This document shows, piece after piece, positions 6,022 to 11,249 of a stretch of DNA of 11,249 nucleotides; positions within the stretch are counted from its first letter, which is position 1; every line of letters begins with the position of its first letter. Origin of the DNA: Syntrophomonas sp. UBA4911 (lineage in GTDB: Bacteria; Bacillota; Syntrophomonadia; Syntrophomonadales; Syntrophomonadaceae); the NCBI GenBank assembly GCA_002398105.1, contig DHCD01000008.1, positions 515-11,763 on the forward strand. Direction: 5' to 3'. The notes under the pieces are model-generated. The model had not been told where the DNA came from. It did not search any database and saw only the letters and a program-made list of their open reading frames with translations. A program made the position numbers and the translations under genes.

Positions 6022-7851
6022 TCAGGCCGGGAATAGTATTTCCGGCTCGTCTTTCATGGAGGAGCAATTAAATTTCACCGTGAAAACAGTACCGGACGAG
6101 CTGGTTTTAATATCGGTAGTTGCTTTATGTCTTTCAATGATCCCAAAACACACAGCCAAACCTAATCCGGTTCCGTTTTCCTTGCCGGATACAAATGGTG
6201 TTCCCAATTTTTCCAAAACTTCGTCAGGAATGCCTTCCCCCTTATCTTTTACAGCCAGATTGACCATATCATTTTCCTGCCAGGTTTTAATCTCCACCAT
6301 ACCTCCCCGCGGAGTAGCCTCAAGGGCGTTGCGCACCAGGTTCATAATAAGCTGCCTGATCTCTTTAACATCCAGAAGCAACTCCGGTATGTCGTCTAAT
6401 TTGAGGATAATGGTACGATCAGCCAATAAGGCATCTGCCTGCAATAAGGGCGCCATAGCACGTATCACTTGATTCAGCTGGCAGCTTTTAAGGTCAACTT
6501 TTTTATTCCGGGCCATGCTCAGGAACTCGCCAATGATGGCATTAGCACGGTTCAGTTCTTCAATCATTATCTCCAAATATTCCCGCTTGCCGGAAAAGTC
6601 ATCATCCCTCAGCAATAACTGTAAAAAGCCTTTAACCGTAGTCATGGGGTTTCTTATTTCATGCGCTATACCTGCAGCTATTTCCCCTACCATATGCATT
6701 TGATCCAATCTGGCCATTTCAACCTGCATCTTGGTATATTCGGTTATATCATCAGATAGAACGACCATCCCGGTTATCTCGCCATGGTTGTAAATAGGTG
6801 CGCCTTTAACCCGAACCAGCAGTTCATGTCCATTTTTGCAGATTAGACGATGCTCATACCTACCGGGATCTATATTCTGGAATCGTTCCTTAGCTATATG
6901 GTGAACATTCTCCCGGTCATCGGGGTGAATAAAATCGAAGATAGGCCGGCCCAGCATTTCTTCCTTGCTGTAACCGGTTCCAATAATAGCCTTCTGGTTG
7001 ACAAAAGTTAAGTTAAAGTCTTTGTCATAGGTATAACAAAACTCATTCATGTTGTTAATTAAGGTATTGAGATAATTATATTGGTCTTTAAGTTTACTTT
7101 CATTTTCCTGAATCCTTTGCTCCGCTTGTTTACGTGCATCAATATCACGAAAAGCTAATATTATTCCTTTTACCCTCTTATTACTGTCCACCAGAGTATT
7201 GCCTATGGCCTCTACCCAGATGTAATGTCCCGAAGCATGGCAGCAGCGGAATTCAACCCGCATGAAGGATTGATTTTTTATCTCTTCTTTAACTACTTGA
7301 ACAAGCTGGGAACGGTCCTCGGGGTGAACCAGTTCCAGCTTGATCCGCTGTTTTAATTCCTGCGACGTATATCCGAGCAGATCTTCACAGGAAGGGCTTA
7401 TATATTCCACCACACCCGCCTTATTGAATAGTACGATACCATCCAGCATGTTATCAGTTATTTCCCGCAGGGTATTTTCGGCTGTCTTGCGGTCATTAAT
7501 ATCTCGGCTTATCAGTAAAATTTCCTGGTAATCATTATAGCCGGTTATTAAATATCCTTGTACTTCAACCCAGATATAGGAACCGTCTTTTTTCCTTTCC
7601 CGCAGTTCCGCTTTTCCGTTTCCCCGGGCGATTCCCTCCTGCAATTCGCGGCAGACATGCTCCATATCATCAGGATGCACCAGCTCCATGCACATCCTGC
7701 CCAGTAATTCTTCCGGTTTGTAGCCCAGTATCCTCTGGTTGGCGGGACTGGCATAAATACACTTCAAATTTTCCCGGTCAAAAATATCTACTATTTCAGT
7801 TGAATACTCAGCAATCAAGCTGTAATCTCCTTGCAATATATCCTTTAACAC
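6022..7851 (-). CDS. Cytosolic three-PAS sensor histidine kinase (downstream paralogue)
   Basis: This soluble sensor kinase of 609 aa has no membrane segments. Numbered from the GTG at 7851, it has PAS/PAC repeats at about 10-124, 132-243 and 264-375. These are followed by a HisKA domain with GIAHEIRNP (phospho-acceptor His397) and a HATPase domain with N-box NLVRN (504-508), G1 DKGEGI (536-541) and G2 GTGLGL (560-565). All catalytic boxes are intact. The frame also allows a TTG at 7854, but GGAGG (7863-7859) is seven nt from the GTG and only four from the TTG. The gene lies 42 nt behind its paralogue and is probably co-transcribed with it. No response regulator is adjacent, so it looks orphan; the H-box resembles Bacillus sporulation kinases, which makes a Spo0A-type relay a reasonable guess. 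The PAS ligands (haem, flavin, redox or metabolite) cannot be told; no obvious CxxC or haem motif was recognised. Confidence 0.9.
   Translation of the reverse strand: MLKDILQGDYSLIAEYSTEIVDIFDRENLKCIYASPANQRILGYKPEELLGRMCMELVHPDDMEHVCRELQEGIARGNGKAELRERKKDGSYIWVEVQGYLITGYNDYQEILLISRDINDRKTAENTLREITDNMLDGIVLFNKAGVVEYISPSCEDLLGYTSQELKQRIKLELVHPEDRSQLVQVVKEEIKNQSFMRVEFRCCHASGHYIWVEAIGNTLVDSNKRVKGIILAFRDIDARKQAEQRIQENESKLKDQYNYLNTLINNMNEFCYTYDKDFNLTFVNQKAIIGTGYSKEEMLGRPIFDFIHPDDRENVHHIAKERFQNIDPGRYEHRLICKNGHELLVRVKGAPIYNHGEITGMVVLSDDITEYTKMQVEMARLDQMHMVGEIAAGIAHEIRNPMTTVKGFLQLLLRDDDFSGKREYLEIMIEELNRANAIIGEFLSMARNKKVDLKSCQLNQVIRAMAPLLQADALLADRTIILKLDDIPELLLDVKEIRQLIMNLVRNALEATPRGGMVEIKTWQENDMVNLAVKDKGEGIPDEVLEKLGTPFVSGKENGTGLGLAVCFGIIERHKATTDIKTSSSGTVFTVKFNCSSMKDEPEILFPA
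6026..6046 (+). terminator. Hairpin terminator candidate at the convergent junction
   Basis: GCCGG (6026-6030) pairs with CCGGC (6042-6046), and the interior adds one G-T and three A-T pairs around a tiny loop, giving a stem of about nine pairs. It lies 20 nt after the stop of the toroid gene and is followed on the plus strand by TCGTCTTTC, a weak T-tract. It overlaps the last codons of the convergent kinase gene, so it would end plus-strand transcripts from within that gene's 3' end. Confidence 0.4.
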
Positions 7852-7856
7852 CAACT

Positions 7857-7865
7857 CTCCTCCCC
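7857..7865 (-). promoter_or_regulatory. Ribosome binding site of the downstream kinase
   Basis: On the minus strand GGGGAGGAG (7865-7857) is an unusually strong ribosome site within the 42-nt gap between the two kinase genes. Its spacing favours GTG at 7851 over TTG at 7854. No promoter is visible in the gap. Confidence 0.6.
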
Positions 7866-7893
7866 AATTCCAATTCCATCAGTACTGAGGTTT

Positions 7894-9756
7894 TCACCAA
7901 TTATTATGATCTTCAGCAGATTCCGTATCCGGCATTTTGAATCTCACCAGAAACCGGCTTCCGCTGCTGCTGCTGATTATCTCTATCTGGGCTTGATGAC
8001 GTGCCGCTACTCCATAGCATATCGCCAACCCCAATCCGGTGCCTTCTTCCTTGGTAGTATAGAAGGGGGTGCCTAATTTTTCAAATATATCGGGAGCAAT
8101 TCCTTCCCCCTGGTCAGCCACCTCTAAAATTATTTCCTCCTTATTCCGCCAAGTGGCGATCTTCACTTGCCCACCAGCCGGGGTCGCTTCTAAACCGTTG
8201 CGCACCAGGTTAAACACCAGATGCCTGATTTCCTTTTCGTCCAGAAATATGTCCGGCACCTTTTGCAGGGCCAGTATGACAAATTTGTCAGCCATGATCG
8301 CATCAGCCTGTAAAAGGGAGTAGAGGGTCTCAATTATCTGGTTCAGGTTGTGAAGCCTGAGATCTATAAATCGGTTTTTGGCCAGCATCAAGAATTCGCT
8401 TATTATAGTATTGGCGCGGTCAACTTCCTCCAACATGATTTCGAAGTAACAGTCATATTGGCCAAAATCACCACTCTTTTGCAATAATTGAAGAAAACCG
8501 CGCACCGCGGTAAGTGGATTTCGGATTTCGTGCCCTATACCCGCCGCCATCTCTCCTACCGTATATAATTGCGCCATCCGGGTCATTTCTTTTTCCATTC
8601 TGCGCTGTTCGCTGATATCATCGGCCAGAATTAATCCCACGTTGATCCCGGAATGGTTAGTGATAGGGGATGCCTTAACCCGTAATAAGGTTTCCTTACC
8701 GTTTTTGCACTTAACCAGTACTTCGTGATTACCCGAAACTCCCCCCTGTTTATACTCCCGGGCTTTTTGTTTTACATATTCCCGCTGTTCTGGAGCCACC
8801 AGGTCAAAAATGGTCATGTTCTGTAATTCTTCCAGGCTGTAACCTATATTTTCAGCGGCAATCTTGTTTATATAAGTCAAGCGATAATTGCAGTCATAGG
8901 TACAGAACCATTCATTCATATCGTTTATGAGAGAATTCTGGTAATCCAGTTGCTTCTGCAATTCCTGTTCGGCTAATTTTCTGGCACTGATATCCCTGGT
9001 GCCCAATATCACCTCCAAGGTTCCGGCATTACGGTCCCGGACCACTTTACCCACTGATTCCAGCCATACATAATGCCCTTCCCTATGGCGAGCCCGGTAT
9101 TCAATAGCCCCGTTTCCTCCCTCGTGGAACAAATGTGAAATAAAGTCTACATATCTCTGGCAATCTTCCGGGTGTAAAAGCTCCGCATTGGTTTTCCCTA
9201 CCATCTCTTCCGGCATATAACCTATTATGCTCCGATGAGAGGGACTTACATATTCCATTATGCCCTGCCGGTTGATACATACAATGCTATCCAGCATATT
9301 ATCGGTTATGCGCCGTAAGCGCCGCTCGCTCTCCCGCAGTGCTTCATCCGTACGCTTCCTTGCCGTTATATCCCGGGATACAAGCAATATCTCTGCTTTG
9401 CCATCTTCTGATTGATATAGTCTGCCACTGGTCTCCAGCCAGATATAGGACCCGTCTTTTTTAAAATAACGATATTCCGCGTTCCCCCCCACCTGGTACC
9501 TGATACCGGTCAATAAGCGCGTGCTTATATAATCCCGGTCTTCAGGATGAATACCATCCAGACAACGCCGGTTCAGGAATTCTTCTTCACTGTAACCGAT
9601 AATTTTTATATTGGCCGGACTGACGTATTTAAAAAGAAGGGTCTGGGGATCTACAATGGCAATCATATCCTGGGTGTTTTCAGCTATTAGGCGATACTTT
9701 TCCTCTGAGAGTAAATTAGGTACTGCAATAAAGTTAATATTATTATTGGGTTGCAC
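7894..9756 (-). CDS. Cytosolic three-PAS sensor histidine kinase (upstream paralogue)
   Basis: This soluble kinase of 620 aa has the same architecture as its downstream neighbour: PAS/PAC repeats at about 20-134, 148-260 and 275-385, then HisKA with GIGHEIRNP (His409) and HATPase with NLVRN (516-520), DQGEGI (548-553) and GTGLGL (572-577). The start is GTG with GGAGG (9768-9764) seven nt upstream. By hand alignment the catalytic halves of the two kinases share about 55% of some 208 residues without a gap. The third PAS is marked in both by an NMNE/DMNE-aromatic motif and a TYD motif. No membrane segment, signal peptide or adjacent response regulator is present. It is transcribed first in a probable two-gene operon and lies behind a promoter region with Spo0A-box-like sites. 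The stimulus is unknown; a role in the Spo0A phosphorelay or another stress response is inference. Confidence 0.9.
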   Translation of the reverse strand: MQPNNNINFIAVPNLLSEEKYRLIAENTQDMIAIVDPQTLLFKYVSPANIKIIGYSEEEFLNRRCLDGIHPEDRDYISTRLLTGIRYQVGGNAEYRYFKKDGSYIWLETSGRLYQSEDGKAEILLVSRDITARKRTDEALRESERRLRRITDNMLDSIVCINRQGIMEYVSPSHRSIIGYMPEEMVGKTNAELLHPEDCQRYVDFISHLFHEGGNGAIEYRARHREGHYVWLESVGKVVRDRNAGTLEVILGTRDISARKLAEQELQKQLDYQNSLINDMNEWFCTYDCNYRLTYINKIAAENIGYSLEELQNMTIFDLVAPEQREYVKQKAREYKQGGVSGNHEVLVKCKNGKETLLRVKASPITNHSGINVGLILADDISEQRRMEKEMTRMAQLYTVGEMAAGIGHEIRNPLTAVRGFLQLLQKSGDFGQYDCYFEIMLEEVDRANTIISEFLMLAKNRFIDLRLHNLNQIIETLYSLLQADAIMADKFVILALQKVPDIFLDEKEIRHLVFNLVRNGLEATPAGGQVKIATWRNKEEIILEVADQGEGIAPDIFEKLGTPFYTTKEEGTGLGLAICYGVAARHQAQIEIISSSSGSRFLVRFKMPDTESAEDHNNW

Positions 9757-9760
9757 TTCG

Positions 9761-9802
9761 CTACCTCCAAAGTTTGTTGTTAATTATGGTAATTTTCTCC
9801 AT
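9761..9802 (-). CDS. Possible 13-residue leader ORF overlapping the kinase ribosome site
   Basis: On the minus strand ATG at 9802 opens a 13-codon frame (MEKITIINNKLWR) that ends in TAG at 9763-9761, four nt before the kinase GTG. Its last two sense codons, TGG AGG, contain the kinase ribosome site GGAGG. A purine-rich tract with AAGGAAG lies upstream, but the nearest AGGA is more than ten nt from the ATG, so its own initiation may be weak. If translated, terminating ribosomes would sit on the kinase start and could couple or gate kinase synthesis. Chance is a serious alternative. Confidence 0.25.
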   Translation of the reverse strand: MEKITIINNKLWR

Positions 9803-9831
9803 GATTTCTTCTTCTTCCTTCCTTATTCAAC

Positions 9832-9860
9832 TTTATCGCATTAATTATTTTTCGACATAA
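9832..9860 (-). promoter_or_regulatory. Candidate promoter of the kinase operon
   Basis: On the minus strand an extended -10 (TGC followed by GATAAA, 9840-9832) lies 17 nt downstream of a poor -35 (TTATGT, 9860-9855). The exact Spo0A-box motif TGTCGAA (9857-9851) overlaps the poor -35, as at activator-dependent promoters. Transcription would begin near 9825, about 22 nt before the leader ORF. Support is moderate at best. Confidence 0.3.
9851..9857 (-). promoter_or_regulatory. Putative Spo0A box (exact)
   Basis: TGTCGAA on the minus strand matches the Spo0A-binding consensus exactly and overlaps the -35 region of the kinase promoter candidate. A given seven-mer is expected about 0.045 times in 368 bp on both strands, so it is suggestive but not proof. 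Confidence 0.4.
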
Positions 9861-9889
9861 GAATTTCTCTAAAAGAGCGTTACCCAACT

Positions 9890-9896
9890 CTCGACA
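9890..9896 (-). promoter_or_regulatory. Putative Spo0A box (one mismatch)
   Basis: TGTCGAG on the minus strand differs from the Spo0A consensus only in the last base. It lies 39 bp (centre to centre) upstream of the exact box and in the same orientation. Confidence 0.25.
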
Positions 9897-10048
9897 GATA
9901 ACCCCAGACAGACCGCCTTTTAGCAATGGCGATTCTCCAAGGAAGATGCTATACTGGGCCTATATTTTTGACCTGGTACTCCAAAATTGTAATTGATATT
10001 GTATTCCTATCAGCAGGGCGCTTATTAAAAACAAACAAGCAGTACAGG

Positions 10049-10077
10049 GTGAGATAACGAGCATAAGCAAGTATTAT
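10049..10077 (+). promoter_or_regulatory. Candidate promoter of the serine hydrolase gene
   Basis: GTGAGA (10049-10054, four of six -35 matches) and TATTAT (10072-10077, five of six -10 matches) are separated by 17 nt. Transcription would begin near 10084, giving a leader of about 40 nt before the ATG at 10125. Confidence 0.3.
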
Positions 10078-10124
10078 GGAATATACTGTTGATGCACGGG
10101 GACAGCGGCGGCAAGGAGGCTAAA

Positions 10125-11249
10125 ATGTCCAGACAGGCAATGATGAAAGCGGTTATTCATTTTTGGTTTTTTATTTTTGCAATGATGGTATGGGCCCCTC
10201 CGGTTATGGCAAAGGCTGAAACACTACAAGATTCCAAAGCATTGGACGCATTTGCGGACGATTTTTTCCTGCAAAAAATGTCGCGGCATCATGTGCCCGG
10301 AGCTGCGCTGGTAATTGTAAAAGATGGTGAAATAATTTTTTCTAAGGGTTACGGATATGCGAATATTGAAAAGAAGATACCGGTTAATCCCCAAAATACA
10401 ATATTTCGAGTGGCTTCTGTTTCTAAAATCTTTACCATTGCCGGCGTTATGCAGTTAGAAGAACAGGGTTTGATTGATATAAACCAGGACGTAAATAACT
10501 ATTTAAGAAATTTTAAGGTGGAAAATAATTATGCGGAGCCAATCAGAATCAAATATTTATTAACCCATACGGACGGATTTGAGACCCGGGATTTAGGCAC
10601 CTTTGCTCAGGAGCCGGCTGATTTGCTCCCTTTAGAGAATATACTGAAGAATGATTTAAACAGTCCGGTTCAAGCCCCGGGCAGCAAGATCACCTATGGA
10701 GGCTACGGCACTGCCTTGGCAGGTTATCTGATCAGCCAGGTAACGGATAGGCCCTTTGAAGAATATCTGAACGATTCTATATTCCGGCCTTTGAATATGG
10801 AAAATAGCACTTTTGACCAGGTCCTCCCGGAAAATTTAAAAGAAAACCTGGCTGTTGTTTATAATTATGAAGAATCTACGGGCCAGTTTACCCCGGCTCC
10901 ATTCTTGTATGTAAACACTGCTCCAACCGGCGCGTTGAGCACCACCCCTGAGGACATGGGGAAATTTTTGCTTGCTCTGCTCAACGGGGGCCGATACGGT
11001 GAGAACAGAATCCTGCAGAAAAGAACTGCGGAAAAGATATTAACCCGGCAGTACACTTCTAATCCCTCTTTACCCGGAGTTACTTACGGCTTTATGGAAT
11101 CACTCTGCAACGGGCAAAGAGGCCTGATACGTGATGGCAGCGGCGTTGGCATCAGAAGTCAAATATATTTATTGCCGGAGCATAATTTAGGCTATTTTTA
11201 TGTGCAGAATATCAGAGGAGATGAAATGGCCGAGGAATTCAATGAGGCT
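10125..11249 (+). CDS. Secreted serine hydrolase, beta-lactamase/PBP family (3' end beyond window)
   Basis: This is an extracytoplasmic active-site serine enzyme of the class C beta-lactamase/DD-peptidase-like fold; such proteins are often peptidases or esterases acting on cell-wall or small-molecule substrates. I translated 375 codons, and the frame is still open at the right edge. Residues 1-29 form a signal peptide (charged start, hydrophobic core, likely cleavage after VMA). The nucleophile motif is SVSK (98-101, Ser98/Lys101). LLTHTDGFE (145-153) and PTGALSTTPEDMGKFLLAL (267-285) are typical of the family. The second motif reads YGG (191-193) where YSN or YxN is usual, and the third reads RDG (336-338) where HxG or KTG is usual. 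AAGGAGG (10113-10119) is five nt before the ATG. Loss of the Asn and His/Lys equivalents suggests a substrate other than beta-lactams. A C-terminal membrane domain, common in relatives, may lie outside the window. Confidence 0.88.
   Translation, partial: MSRQAMMKAVIHFWFFIFAMMVWAPPVMAKAETLQDSKALDAFADDFFLQKMSRHHVPGAALVIVKDGEIIFSKGYGYANIEKKIPVNPQNTIFRVASVSKIFTIAGVMQLEEQGLIDINQDVNNYLRNFKVENNYAEPIRIKYLLTHTDGFETRDLGTFAQEPADLLPLENILKNDLNSPVQAPGSKITYGGYGTALAGYLISQVTDRPFEEYLNDSIFRPLNMENSTFDQVLPENLKENLAVVYNYEESTGQFTPAPFLYVNTAPTGALSTTPEDMGKFLLALLNGGRYGENRILQKRTAEKILTRQYTSNPSLPGVTYGFMESLCNGQRGLIRDGSGVGIRSQIYLLPEHNLGYFYVQNIRGDEMAEEFNEA

Larger units (their letters stand above)
9757..10124. other. Divergent intergenic region, 368 nt
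   Basis: This stretch separates the kinase operon (-) from the serine hydrolase gene (+). It contains the leader ORF, the kinase promoter candidate, two Spo0A-like boxes, a 22-nt polypyrimidine run near 9805-9826 (purine-rich in the kinase transcript) and a plus-strand promoter candidate. No RNA gene, terminator or mobile element was recognised; 9900-10040 holds nothing I can interpret. Confidence 0.6.

Noticed and set aside
9819..9834. Sigma-H-like -10 (GTTGAATAA) upstream of the kinase operon
   Set aside because: No AGGA-type -35 lies at the required 11-12 nt distance; the closest A-rich match is too far and lacks AGG.
9968..9973. TTGACC as a -35 for the serine hydrolase gene
   Set aside because: Five of six bases match, but no acceptable -10 lies 16-18 nt downstream.
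10076..10123. A 15-codon ORF ending one nt before the serine hydrolase ATG
   Set aside because: It has no ribosome site, and its ATG overlaps the predicted -10 element, so it would not be on the transcript from that promoter.

Overview
The window looks like chromosomal DNA from a spore-former-type Firmicute, most likely one of the Clostridia (Syntrophomonas/Desulfotomaculum-like). This is inferred from the YitT-family membrane protein, the cytosolic multi-PAS kinases with a sporulation-kinase-type H-box, strong AGGAGG-type ribosome sites, frequent GTG starts and Spo0A-box-like motifs. No phylogenetic marker is present, so the placement is tentative. There are no tRNA or rRNA genes, CRISPR arrays, transposases or phage genes.

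Layout, left to right. (1) 1-154 holds no gene, but carries a leftward promoter-like element bracketed by an inverted repeat; it would serve a gene beyond the left edge. (2) 155-1030 (-) encodes a YitT/DUF2179 membrane protein. (3) 1043-1240 is a divergent regulatory region with a long imperfect hairpin and a tiny leader ORF. (4) 1241-6006 (+) is a four-gene mannose-glycan operon: GDP-mannose pyrophosphorylase (manC type), phosphomannomutase (manB type), a GT4 glycosyltransferase, and an (alpha/alpha)-toroid protein whose start overlaps the end of the glycosyltransferase by 14 nt. (5) 6022-9756 (-) encodes two tandem, paralogous, soluble three-PAS histidine kinases, convergent with the mannose operon and without an adjacent response regulator. 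(6) 9757-10124 is a 368-nt divergent intergenic region with one exact and one near-exact Spo0A box, a promoter candidate on each strand and a 13-codon leader ORF whose last codons contain the ribosome site of the upstream kinase gene. (7) 10125-11249 (+) is the start of a secreted serine hydrolase (beta-lactamase/PBP fold) that runs off the right edge.

How the genes may work together. The manB and manC products turn mannose-6-phosphate into mannose-1-phosphate and then GDP-mannose. The GT4 enzyme would use an activated sugar, plausibly this GDP-mannose, and the toroid protein would act on or with its product. In many genomes, as I recall, the last two are domains of one long polypeptide; here they are two overlapping genes. 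No flippase, polymerase or exporter is present in the window, so the glycan may be intracellular or may be finished by genes elsewhere. The kinase pair is probably orphan and may feed a Spo0A-type relay; the 0A-like boxes next to it hint at feedback, but this is inference.

The most interesting points are the split glycosyltransferase/toroid pair with its own GDP-mannose supply, the duplicated kinases with putative Spo0A boxes and an overlapping leader ORF, the structured manC leader, and a serine hydrolase with two altered active-site motifs.
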